Source: Asterias amurensis (taxonomy: Eukaryota; Echinodermata; Asteroidea; Forcipulatida; Asteriidae). From it: 64,000 nt of DNA. Made by a program: the position numbers and the translations under genes. Under the pieces are notes generated by a model. It did no database searches and had not been told where the DNA came from. It saw only the letters and a list, made by a program, of their open reading frames with translations. Below are positions 56,201 to 64,000 of this stretch, piece by piece. Every line of letters starts with the position of its first letter. The stretch's first letter is position 1. Location: the NCBI RefSeq assembly GCF_032118995.1, contig NC_092659.1, positions 10,085,177 to 10,149,176 of the forward strand. Direction: 5' to 3'.

Positions 56201-59200
56201 TCAGAAACAATTGGTGGCCATGAACCGATAGGAGCACAAAGGATGTTCAGTATGAAAGGGTGTATTACTGGAGATTGTAACACACTAACTTTTGCACGAA
56301 ATTAACGGTTGGGTTTCAATCAAGATTCATGGACTTGCCCAGTCCCTCCAAACCAGCGTTCGAGCATGTCGATGTTGCGCCCTATAGCGTTATTTAATAC
56401 AAAAGCTACCAAGACTGGTCACTTGTCTTTGTCCGCAATGATAAAGACAGGAATTGTTCTTACAGAACCATGAAATGATTTCATTGAATACGAAGATTGC
56501 ATTAGATTGCTGTTCAATGACGTACTTTCTATATCTGTGTTTTGACTGGTCCCAGGTGATATTTGGCAACTACCACTTACGGTCATGCAATGTATGTAGG
56601 ATTTTACTGCGAATTTCCATGTAAAATATATGCGAATGTCAAAGAGGATTATTATAAACGGGGGTTGGCGTAGGTTCAAAGCAGATCTCTGGCGTTTTTC
56701 ACAAGCCTCGAAAAAGAGCTAGCAGATTTGCCTCGATCACAGAGTAATGGTCGGCGTTGCCGGAAAAAAACAAAAAAATCTTTTTTTGAAACGTACAAAC
56801 TCACGATATGGTCCGTACATGTACTTTGCAATTGTGTTTACTTTACGCATTACAGGCAAAGTCTGCCTCGATTGACGTCCTCTCGGGTTGGGGTCTACTT
56901 TTAAATTTGTAAATAACATAGGAACTGATTTTTCAAAACCTTAGTTAACTGTTTATTCACATTCCACTCATCAAAACACATATATTAGTGGCAGAAGCTT
57001 TATTTTGAAAAAATACCACTTCCAGGTAACTTTAACTAAAATTTATTTTTGTATATTGAAATGCTATGTGACAATATGACTTTTGTTGACAGCAGTTTTT
57101 GGGATGATCCGATAACAGAAGGTCATAGTCCTTTGGATGGCACCCCCATTCATTTACTATGTGTTTGTTCAACTGCATTTATTAACCATTGTTTGAAGTT
57201 CAACAAACTGTTATTTATGTACAGTGGATGTTCATGTTTGAATGAAAATAAGACAAACAAACAAACGAAGAAACAAACAAGCTACTCAGTACTTTTCCCT
57301 AGTTCTGTGAAAAAAACACATGCTAATACTCGGGTGGAGTTCTGCAATTTTAAAGCAGTGTCTTACCAACTAGAACACCGATATTGCATGGTGGCTATCT
57401 AGAGGCAGTTCGAATCCTAATCAGCAGTCAGATCTCATGGGTGCGTTCGATTAGCTTTCCTGGGACGACCCCGGTCTGCCGCGGTACGTTCGAATAGCTT
57501 TGAAGTAATTCCAGGGGCTCACCCGGGTGGGCCCCAAGTGCCCTGCTTGTGGAACGGGTCACTTGGGGCTGGCCCGAGGTGCATGACGTCACTACGAGAG
57601 CGGTGAGTGATCGTTCGATTAGCTCTTGTCAGGGGCTCACCCGAGTGAGCACCGCGGGGTCGATACAGGGAAGCTAATCGAACGCACCCTGTATATTCGC
57701 GATTCATTTTATTTTGTTCAGCGTTTGAATTTCGTCACCGTAACGCCTTGTTGATAGCGGGTACCAACCGCATCGCTCTCTGTATTAAGCGCTTCACACG
57801 GACACCCTCGAAATTAAAGTCGCCTGCGGAGGATCTTTGGAGATTCACGTTGAAGATGCTATGTCAGTTTTTTGGCCCCAAACAAAAAAAAATTGACTGA
57901 ATGGTATTTCAAAGATTATCACCCGCTCTAACGAAAAAAAGTGTCATTTTTACTTTTAATGGTCAGGAACCATGACAAAAATTTAAAACGTTTCTTATCA
58001 AGAATTGGTCACGTGATATATTGTCGGGATGATATCAAATTTTGTGCACTTTATTTCACTGCTACTAATAATTGGCGGACTTTTTCGAGCAATGGCTCAA
58101 ATGAAAGCTTGTAACTTTCTCGACCCCCATCAAAGTACCTTTTGAATTTTAAATCAAAATTTTTGGGTCAAAAGTCTGACATAGCATCTTTAATAATTGT
58201 TGGTTTTTTTTTTTTTATCAACTTCACGACAAAATAATTTTGGAGGATGCTTAATTTCATTGCCATCTTTAAAGCAGTTCTTTTTTTAAGTAAACACCGT
58301 GGTTTCTGTTCTGGGTTCTCTACCAAACTATGATCCTACCTTTAAAGACACTGGACACTATTGGTAATTGTCAAAGACCAGTCTTCTCACTTGGTGTATC
58401 TCAACATATGCATAAAATAACAAACCTGTGTATAAATTTTAGCTCAATCTGTCGTCGAAGTTGCGAGCTAACAATGAAAGAAAAAACACCCCTGTCAGGC
58501 GAAGTTGTGTGCGTTCAGATGCTTGATTTCGAGACCTCAAATTCTAAATCTGGGGTCTCGAAATCAAAATCGTGGAAAATTACTTCTTTCTCGAAAACTA
58601 CACCACTTCAGAGGGAGCCGTTTCTCACAATGTTTTATACTATCAACCTCTCCCCACTACTCGTTACCAAGTAAGGTTTTATGCTAATAAATATTTTGAG
58701 TAATTACTAATAGTGTCCACTGCCTTTAAGTATCCACTGTGCGCCTGATTAGTTAAAACTTGACTCGCTTTCGTGTCCTGGTGTATATTTAGGGCGCAGA
58801 ACAGCTTGTATGGCCAGCGTTACTTGCGGCACACTTTGAGGGAGGCAGATATGCTACCATCAACACTAGTGAAAGTAAGTCGATTGAAAACGTGTGTCAC
58901 CTAAGTTCATTCTTTTAGACGATCGAGTCAAAATGCTGGTTTCACATACAGATCATTATTTAAACAAAACAGCGAACATGATCAGAGTAAGTCATTTTAT
59001 AATTCTTGATCTGAGGCGCAGTGGATACGTACACTATTTTTAAATTTAGGTACCCGATTTACTCGAGCACGTATTAAAGGGAACACGTTGCCTCGGATCG
59101 GACGAGTTAGTCTTTGAAAAGCGTTTGAATTTGAAACCGTTTGTTATGAAATGCATAGAAAGATGTTTTTTAAAAAAAGTATAAGAATATAATGATCCAC

Positions 59201-61642
59201 ACAAGTATCACTCGAAATTGCACGTTTTTTTTATAACGTCGCGAACTCACACGGTCGGCCATTTTATTGAGTCAAAAATTGACTCCACAAAATGGCCGAC
59301 CGTGAAAACCAGTGCATGTCCAACTATTTGCATTTCATAATAAATGGTTTCAAACGCTTTTCAAAGACCAACCCGACCGAACAAACAATCAATGTGGTAT
59401 ATTGCTTCCTTTTCGCCTGTTCTAATAACATGATAGTGGATGATGCCTCTCGCTGTGCCTTTCCTGTGTGCACGGCATCTATTGTGAATCATATCTAGTA
59501 TTTTGGCCGCGGTCTTTAAGAGAATGACCTTAGTGTTGACACACAGTTTCTATATGTCTAATGGTAACTATTGTATAATGTTTAAAACCCTTTAGCCCCA
59601 TCAATACTCAGTGATACTCTCTGCTCATTTTGAAGGAGATGTTGAATCCCCTGCAATCGTGGAAAGTAAGTTTGTATCAAATCATCATGTTTATAGATCA
59701 ATATACAAAATAATAATAATTATAATAATATTAATAATAATAATATTAATAATACTAATAGCTAATTCTTGTATAGCGCATTGGGAAGGGGTTATGATTA
59801 TTATTTATTATTGTATCAGTATATTATAGAGATCTACAATCCCGGCCAAAGTGCTTAGGCCACCCGTTCCTAACACTATAAAAAAAAACATTCCACATAC
59901 ACTTCTCACTGACAAATCATTCTCTCCCCGACCCCTGTCCCCCCAATTTGGACGACGGATGGTTCTGCGACGGTAATGGTGACGTTTGCCGTCATCTGCG
60001 CATGCAGAACGGTCGCCCTCAATTTCTTACGACGGTACTTGGGATGAATCTGCGTTGTGCTGGAAACGACAACGTTTGGCTGTAAACTACCTACCGTCGC
60101 AGGAATATCCGTCGTCGAAAACGAAAGCTCCCAAATGTTGACTGGAATGCAGAAGACCGTGCAATCAGCACCAACATTGAATGGGGGCGGGGGGGGGGGG
60201 GCAAATAGATATGACCGGGATTGTTAAGAACAAATATTGGTCATAATCAATTTTGCAATGTATCAAAAGTTTAATCAATAATTCAAATTCATAAATTCAG
60301 ACATTTGATTTACATTTGTTTCAAGAGCTGTTTCTATTTTGAAAGCTTGTCAGACAAATTATTGTGAGAAATCAAATCTCTCTAAATGTTAGTCAACAAT
60401 AAACAGACAGCGCATGTATGCTAATACTATTGGTTGTTATCAATTGGTAGGCTTCCATCGAGGCCTTCGTGGCGTAGACAGGTGTGTAGCCGCGCAGCGA
60501 AAGGGACTTCAAACCATACGTTCGAGAGGTTTCGCTGCGCATGGCGAAACAACTTTGTCCTAGCCACGGGGGCCTTGACGAAAGACTACATCATTGGTTG
60601 CCACCTTATAGTGCACAAACAGCAAGTTTTGATTACATTAACTGTTGTCAGACAATGAAAGTTGCATGAAAAGTGGTTTGAAATAATATGTTGATGGGTA
60701 GGGGGCAAATACTGTAGTTGAATAATTATTGTAATTCTATATACACAACCACACGATAATATCACAGACACCGGGCACTTTTTGTCAAAGCGCAGTATTT
60801 ATCACTGGTTGGACTCAATTTGTCATAAAAGTTGCAAGAGAATATTGCAAAAAAAAACTTGTTGCAAAAATGTATGTACTTTTAGGAAGGCTTCAGGCCT
60901 GAAGTCTCTTAACAATGATTATGTGAGTGAGAAATTACTTCTTTTTCAAAAGCTATATAACCTTCCTTCAGAGGGAGCCGTTTCTCACAATTTTGTCTCT
61001 TAGACCATTGCTCTTTACTAAGTTTTTATGCTAAAAAGTGTTTTGAGTATTTGGACCAGTTGATATAATGTAAGATTCAATGCAAATTGATCAAACAATT
61101 TTCAATTTATCTCGATCCATAAAGGACTATTGGGATCAGGTCGTCTCAGTGGTGTATTTCCCTATAATGTTTACCTCTGTGGACTCCAGTTCGAATCCCA
61201 CTTCAGACCAAAGCCTTGCTTTGGGATTGGGTTTTCAATCCTTAACTAATTGAATGGGTTCCCCCTTTTGGGGGGTTTCCCTCCAATGTCTAAAACAGAA
61301 CATTCCTACTCAACATCGTTCTTTCGGCGCTAGTGCCGTTGGATGTGTATTTGAATACATACAACAAATTAATAAATAAACCTATGGGAAACATTGAACA
61401 TTGACTTCCAAATTTTAAACTTCCCACGTATCGTTTAACCACATTTTCTTTGTTTTAAACAATTAATTACACTACAGAGAAGTAACTGTCCTATCCAAGT
61501 TTTCGGGGTAAACTGCTCAAACCCCCCATGGAGGGATCTGACATGTGAGGGGCATTGGACATTGACTGAATTATTGTCTTTCTATTCATTTTAGGGTGGG
61601 ATCCAATAAACAGGGGATATGTCGACTTAAGTGATTTCGATG
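49861..61642 (+). CDS. Collagen-TNF-like type II membrane protein (ectodysplasin-type architecture), 5' part
   Basis: The N-terminal 273 residues are assembled from eight joined exons; the rest lies past the window. Order: a short N-tail; a hydrophobic anchor at about residues 10-28; a predicted coiled coil from 35 to 75; a stalk with a 14-residue tandem repeat; an RXXR site (RSTR) near 160-163; collagenous Gly-X-Y exons with one interruption; a Thr/Ser linker; then AHFEG and RWDPINRGYVDLSDFDG. Type II anchor, furin-like site, short collagen and TNF domain is the architecture of ectodysplasin A. PALLAAHFEG fits TNF strand A (PAVVHLQG in EDA), and W with YVDLSDFDG fits the following strands. 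TNF identity is inferred, because the diagnostic GxYxxYSQ part is off the window. C1q-type domains start differently. Exons 7a and 7b are alternatives. Confidence 0.65.
50354..50689. mobile_element. MITE family A in intron 1
   Basis: GAAAGACACTGGACACTATT at the left, TAGTGTCCACTGCCTTTAA at the right; CGAGACCTC hairpin. Confidence 0.9.
50729..50804 (+). CDS. Collagen-TNF-like exon 2: cleavage-site exon
   Basis: Acceptor ATGTTGTCAG; donor GTATGT. 76 nt, phase 0 in, 1 out. Encodes EKAISEEKDDYHLRTFRST then RNQSRK; RSTR is a minimal furin motif, supported by more basic residues after it. Confidence 0.7.
50924..50953 (+). CDS. Collagen-TNF-like exon 3 (30 nt)
   Basis: Acceptor CTTTGTATTACAG; donor GTATGC. 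Phase 1 in and out. Adds EGRKACKGCK, with two cysteines that could link subunits of a trimer. Confidence 0.6.
51010..51160. mobile_element. MITE family R copy
   Basis: CAGTTCTTTTCAGAACTGAG, then GTTCTCTAAGAACAAACTCT, TACCTGGCAAGTAGATACAC and ACCGCAAAC. Inverted relative at 55510-55660; fragments at 20570 and 55935. Confidence 0.6.
51243..51314 (+). CDS. Collagen-TNF-like exon 4: main collagen exon
   Basis: Acceptor CATTTGTGAAAG; donor GTGAGA. 72 nt, phase 1 in and out. Encodes DQKGDTGRTSYGGEKGAKGE then RGRR; Gly in every third position except one Ser. Confidence 0.8.
51377..51771. mobile_element. MITE family A in intron 4
   Basis: AACACTGGACACTATTGGTA at the left, AATAGTGTCCACTGCCTTTAA at the right. 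Confidence 0.9.
51945..51962 (+). CDS. Collagen-TNF-like exon 5 (18-nt micro-exon)
   Basis: Acceptor TGTTTTTTCTTTAG; donor GTACGT. Exactly two Gly-X-Y triplets (with flanking G: GRVGEQ), phase 1 in and out. Very short, but both splice sites, the phase and the glycine register agree. Confidence 0.65.
52034..52290 (+). mobile_element. tRNA-derived SINE, full copy
   Basis: A box TGGTCAAGTGG, B box GGTTCGAATCC, body shared with 6590-6866 (minus) and 47738-47855, tail (CAAA)n. Confidence 0.85.
52443..52807. mobile_element. MITE family A in intron 5
   Basis: TTAAAGGCAGTGGACACTAT at the left, AATAGTGTCCACTGTTTTTAA at the right. Confidence 0.9.
52853..53235. mobile_element. Two adjacent related hairpin elements (family P)
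   Basis: 52853-53030 has ends GACCTTTATCACGGTGCAGC and GCACCGTGATAAAGGTCTAT. 53035-53235 ends CACCGCGGTAAAGGTATA with similar interior (CAGCCTCAGTTTGGTTACCA). A third, degraded member lies near 55245-55410. Confidence 0.7.
53281..53345 (+). CDS. Collagen-TNF-like exon 6: end of collagen, Thr/Ser linker
   Basis: Acceptor TTGACTTTGCAG; donor GTAATT. 65 nt, phase 1 in, 0 out. Encodes GPPGECEHSTTTDSTTPRQG then TQ; the last two Gly-X-Y triplets, then a linker likely to carry O-glycans. Confidence 0.75.
53381..53710. mobile_element. SINE-like repeat (family Q), largest copy
   Basis: CTTATATAGCGCACCGTCTA, GGTTTACAAGGTGCTACGGC, GACCAACGACTTTACGTCCC, then CATCCGAAGAACGAAGTAAA. The 5' end with (AAT)n and TAGCGCA recurs at 55107 and 59705. 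I recall similar repeats as common in marine invertebrates. Confidence 0.6.
53711..55106. other. Intron 6, nothing further recognised
   Basis: No exon candidate fitting phase 0-0 was seen. 54106-54336 has overlapping ORFs on both strands without domain. Confidence 0.35.
55107..55175. mobile_element. (AAT)n plus family Q 5' fragment
   Basis: An uninterrupted (AAT)n run of about ten units, then GGACTTGTAATGCGCACATA. Confidence 0.65.
55510..55850. mobile_element. MITE family R copy and a second hairpin
   Basis: 55510-55660 matches 51010-51160 inverted (GTACTTGCCAGGTAGAGTTT, AGTTCTGAAAAGAACTG). 55685-55850 is a separate palindrome with ATACGCCTCT / AGAGGCGTAT ends. Confidence 0.6.
56746..57030. 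mobile_element. Foldback element H, half copy
   Basis: GTCTGCCTCGATTGACGTCC, TTAGTTAACTGTTTATTCAC and AAAATACCACTTCCAGGTAA match the left half of 14888-15315 in reverse. Confidence 0.75.
57297..57420 (-). mobile_element. tRNA-like SINE head
   Basis: Minus-strand TAGTTGGTAAGACACTGC and ACTCCACCCGAGTATTAGC match the head at 25100-25170. Confidence 0.55.
57438..57690. mobile_element. MITE family E copy in intron 6
   Basis: GGGTGCGTTCGATTAGCTTT at the left, GAAGCTAATCGAACGCACCC at the right; complete. Confidence 0.9.
58342..58729. mobile_element. MITE family A just upstream of exon 7a
   Basis: TTAAAGACACTGGACACTAT at the left, AATAGTGTCCACTGCCTTTAA at the right. Only about 60 bp separates it from the exon 7a acceptor, so it reaches the branch-point region. 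Confidence 0.9.
58793..58874 (+). CDS. Exon 7a, first of two alternative TNF-domain start exons
   Basis: Acceptor GGTGTATATTTAG; donor GAAA followed by GTAAGT. 82 nt, phase 0 in, 1 out. Encodes GAEQLVWPALLAAHFEG then GRYATINTSE. Homologous to 7b in the AHFEG core and phases. Confidence 0.7.
59074..59385. mobile_element. MITE family B copy between exons 7a and 7b
   Basis: TTAAAGGGAACACGTTGCCT at the left; centre GAGTCAAAAATTGACTC with ACGGTCGGCCATTTTATTG. The right half is shortened and lacks the terminus. Confidence 0.85.
59596..59665 (+). CDS. Exon 7b, second alternative TNF-domain start exon
   Basis: Acceptor AAAACCCTTTAG; donor GAAA followed by GTAAGT. 70 nt, phase 0 in, 1 out. Encodes PHQYSVILSAHFEGDVESPA then IVE. 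Entering from 7a (phase 1) would reach TGA after 12 codons, so 7b can only follow exon 6. Confidence 0.65.
59705..59795. mobile_element. (AAT)n plus family Q fragment
   Basis: Imperfect AAT run followed by GCTAATTCTTGTATAGCGCA. Confidence 0.6.
59833..60232. mobile_element. Element with CAATCCCGG inverted ends
   Basis: ACAATCCCGGCCAAAG at the left and GACCGGGATTGTT at the right. Interior with paired ACGACGG/CCGTCG words and a poly-G tract near 60187-60200. Confidence 0.55.
60233..60774. other. Intron, one small hairpin
   Basis: 60492-60546 has CGCGCAGCGAAA and TTTCGCTGCGC in inverted orientation. No exon seen. Confidence 0.4.
60775..61055. mobile_element. MITE family A remnant, hairpin-variant
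   Basis: Internal words TTCAGAGGGAGCCGTTTCTC and AAGGCTTCAGGCCTGAAGTC; both ends degraded. Confidence 0.6.
61131..61380 (+). mobile_element. tRNA-like SINE, distinct family
   Basis: AGGTCGTCTCAGTGGTGTAT (A-box region), CAGTTCGAATCCCACTTCAG (B box), body with GGCGCTAGTGCCGTTGGATG, and an AT-rich end AACAAATTAATAAATAAA. Confidence 0.6.
61595..61642 (+). CDS. Collagen-TNF-like exon 8
   Basis: Acceptor TTCATTTTAG; donor GTATGT. 48 nt, phase 1 in and out. After A from exon 7 it reads RWDPINRGYVDLSDFD with G completed by the next exon. W and the FDG turn fit a TNF domain. The next exon was not identified before 64000. Confidence 0.65.
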
Positions 61643-61869
61643 GTATGTAGCTTTTATTTTTCAGAATTTATAATTTTCAGTTTGTGGCAGAATTTATAAA
61701 TTCATCACTGATGCAGGGTATAGCTTCTTCATGAAAGTGTTTCTTTTTGTTGGTTTGGGTGCTGTTGCGGTGTTGTATGTATTTTTGTCGAAAATGTTGT
61801 CTGCACACTTACGAATATACATCATCTCTCAGTGTCTGACACACTAGCAATCTATAATTCCGGCCATAT

Positions 61870-62222
61870 CTCGTTTGGCCCCTGCCCCCTTTCAATGTTG
61901 TTTCCAACTTGTTGGGCCCCTGTCCCCTTTCAATGTTGGTTCCAACTCGTGTGGCCCTCCTGCCCCTTTCAATGTTGGTTCCAACTCGTGTGGCCCTCCT
62001 GCCCCTTTCAATGTTGGTTCCAACTCGTGTGGCCCTCCTACCCCCTTCCAATGTTGGTTCCAACTCGTGTGGCCCTCCTGCCCCTTTTTAATGTTGGTTC
62101 CAACTCGTACGGCCCTCCTGCCCCTTTCAATGTTGGTTCCAACTCGTGTGGCCCTCCTGCCCCATTTCAATGTTGATTCCAACTGGTTGGGCCTTCCTGC
62201 CCCCTTTCAATGTTGGTTCAAA
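61870..62222. repeat. 39-bp minisatellite
   Basis: About nine units of CCCCTTTCAATGTTGGTTCC then AACTCGTGTGGCCCTCCTG. 39 is a multiple of 3, so several frames stay open on both strands. Intronic, not a gene. Confidence 0.92.
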
Positions 62223-62227
62223 CTTGT

Positions 62228-62569
62228 TGTCTTTGAAAAGCGCTATGTAACCGTTTGTTAGAAAGATGTTGTAAAAGTAGAATACAATGATCTACACAAA
62301 TAATATGCCTCAAAATTGCGTCGTTTTCGTTTTACCCTGTCGACAAACACGGTCGGCCATTTATGGGGGTCAAAAATTTGACTCCGATAAATGGCCGACC
62401 GTGTTAGTTCGCGACGTAAAATGAAAACCGTGCAATTTTGAGTGATACTTGTGTGGATCATTATAAACTACATTTAAAACATCTTTCTAACCATATGCAT
62501 TTCACAACATTCGGTTTCAAACGCTTTTCATAGACCAACTCGTCCGATCCAAGGCAACGTGCCCTTTAA
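62228..62569. mobile_element. MITE family B copy, left end missing
   Basis: Begins CTTTGAAAAGCGCTATGTAA directly after the minisatellite and ends CCAAGGCAACGTGCCCTTTAA. Hairpin GGGGTCAAAAATTTGACTCC. Confidence 0.88.
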
Positions 62570-62589
62570 TATAGGGCCTACGCGCATAG

Positions 62590-62905
62590 GTCACAATAGA
62601 GCAGGCGTTTCTGCAATTGAGTCGCAATAGAGTGCAGTTTCTGCAATTGAGACGCAAGTAAGCAGTAATTTCTGCAATTGAGTCCGCATAGAGCAGCAAT
62701 TTCTGCAATTGAGTCGCAATAGAGGAGAGCAGTTTCTGCAATTGAGTCGCAATAGAGGAGCAGTTTCTGCAATTGAGTCACAATAGAGCAGCAATTTCTG
62801 CAATTGAGTCATAATTGACTGAGCAGCAATTTCTGCAATTGAGTCACAATAGAGCAACAGTTTCTGCAATTGAGTCACAATAGAGCAACAGGTTCTGCTA
62901 TTGAT
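62590..62905. repeat. ~31-bp minisatellite
   Basis: About ten variable units of TTTCTGCAATTGAGTCGCAA then TAGAGCAGCAA. Minus-strand ORFs here translate the repeat. Confidence 0.9.
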
Positions 62906-63658
62906 CGTAAAACTACGTTCATATAAAAGCAATGACACAGTCTGGTGATGATGTGCGTATAGTCAAACCTCATCAGAAAAACATTCTGCCCAAGGATTTT
63001 ACTGACAAGCAGTTTGTGTGACAACAGTGTCCAATGTACTATAAATAACTTGTTGTTTGTGCAGTGCATTGTGTCGTATCCAGGTACGTTATCGTATTGC
63101 ATACAAATTGACCATTTTGGGAATCCCCCTAATCACGCAAGGCAATGTTAAAGCTGGAGCATGGCCAAGTTTGAGGAGAGTATTATTACGGAAACAGTAA
63201 TGTAATTTAATGTGAGGGTGTGTGTGTGTGTGTGGTTCTGTTTTCGCAATGATCAGCGTACATGGTTCTGTTTCGCAGACGTGATTGAGGACCGTGTATA
63301 GTAACACAATGCACACTTGCTTCTGAAGATTGAAACAAACCCTGATATGACTGTATGATTTTCTATCTACGCAACACATTCACGTAATCGGCATGAAATT
63401 TGTTGTGTGGACAGATACGGTTACATGTAACGTCCGACATGTGTTCCGACAAACCTAGTGCATGTTCTTATTTCTACCCTAGCCCTTTAAAGCCCTCACT
63501 TTAATACCCCTAACCTAACCCAAACCCAAACCCAACCCCTAACCCAAATCTTAGCATCGATTATATTACGCTTTTTGAGTTGGGTTCCTTTTTTCTTTTT
63601 TTTCTTTTTAGGAATAAGGGGTCCATTTTGTCAAAGACCAACATTTTGTTGACTTTGA
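62906..63658. other. Intron, with short satellites
   Basis: (TG)n at 63217-63234 and a telomere-like CCCTAACC/CCCAAA stretch at about 63503-63550. A GT-AG bounded 19-nt segment near 63062-63082 does not fit a TNF domain and was not accepted as an exon. Confidence 0.45.
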
Positions 63659-64000
63659 TTAAAGGGAAGGTACATGCTTGGTAATTACTCAAAACAGTTA
63701 TTAACTTAAAAACTGACTTGCTAACAAGCATTGGAGAGCTGTTGATAGTATAAAACATTGTGATAAATGGCTCCCTCTAAAAAAAACTTAGTTTTTGAGA
63801 AAGAGGTAATTTCTCACTAAAATAATAAAAGACTTCTAGCTAGAGGTATTTTATTCCTATCTGAAAGCACACAAATTCGTCTAACAAGGGTGTTTTTTCT
63901 CTCATCATTTTCTTGCAACTTCGATGACCAATTTAGCTCACATTTTCACAGGCTTGTTATTTTATGCTTATGCTGGGATACACCAAGTGAGAAGGCTGGT
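63659..64000. mobile_element. MITE family A, hairpin-variant, cut by window edge
   Basis: TTAAAGGGAAGGTACATGCT at the left; hairpin AGACTTCTAGCTAGAGGT. The right end is beyond the window. Confidence 0.85.

Noticed and set aside
61809..62261. Overlapping ORFs with PFQCWFQLV-like repeats
   Set aside because: Frames of a 39-bp intronic minisatellite.
62517..62938. Minus-strand ORFs with LQKLLLYCDSIAE repeats
   Set aside because: Frames of a ~31-bp minisatellite.
63062..63082. 19-nt exon continuing the TNF-like domain
   Set aside because: GT-AG bounds exist, but the translation (HCVVS) does not fit the expected strand, and the phase change leads nowhere in the window.

Overview
This is animal nuclear DNA. 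Genes are split into small exons with GT-AG introns, and the space between is packed with short non-autonomous transposons, tRNA-derived SINEs and minisatellites. The gene set (TMEM256, an SLC10 carrier, a cystine-knot hormone-like gene, a collagen-TNF-like ligand) is metazoan. From memory of the repeat families I judge an echinoderm, most likely a sea star. That is an inference, not a database match. I see no bacterial genes, no CRISPR array, no rRNA and no bona fide tRNA gene.

Layout. (1) 1742-8237, minus strand: a complete four-exon TMEM256 gene, including a 38-nt micro-exon; only the 120-residue product assembled across all four exons shows the family. (2) 8.2-23 kb: no gene found; foldback elements, MITEs, a tandem-repeat-bearing element at 15.9-17.5 kb, and a SINE inverted repeat just before the next gene. 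(3) 23078-24550, plus strand: a single-exon SLC10 (sodium/bile-acid symporter family) gene of 490 residues, with a MITE starting 5 bp after its stop codon. (4) 25-36 kb: repeats, including a large inverted duplication (29323-30725 and 32862-34060) whose arms carry a full and an internally deleted copy of an unrecognised 218-residue ORF. (5) 37460-39802, minus strand: a secreted ten-cysteine cystine-knot protein resembling glycoprotein hormone alpha-2. (6) 40-49 kb: nested elements and GC-rich minisatellites. (7) 49372-49707, minus strand: a possible CUB-like exon. (8) 49861 to beyond 61642, plus strand: the 5' part of a type II membrane protein with stalk, RXXR sites, Gly-X-Y collagen exons and the start of a TNF-homology domain, i.e. 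ectodysplasin-like architecture. The gene runs off the right edge.

The most interesting observation is in the last gene. Two consecutive exons (58793-58874 and 59596-59665) are homologous, both enter in phase 0 and leave in phase 1, and both encode an AHFEG-containing first strand of the presumed TNF domain. Using both, or neither, creates a stop codon, so the reading frame itself enforces a mutually exclusive choice.

MITE names used below (mine). A: about 290-390 bp, ends TTAAAGGCAGTGGACAC. B: palindrome ending TTAAAGGGAACACGTTGCC. C: palindrome ending TTAAAGGGTCTATGTAC. D: ACTCTTTT-rich. E: GTGCGTTCGATTAGCTTCCC ends. F: GGGCCCAATTTCAT ends. Families A, B and C share a TTAAAGG terminus with TTAA at both ends and were probably moved by one TTAA-specific transposase type. 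Intron-exon models were made by eye from splice consensus, reading phase and remembered family sequences; none has been tested against transcripts.
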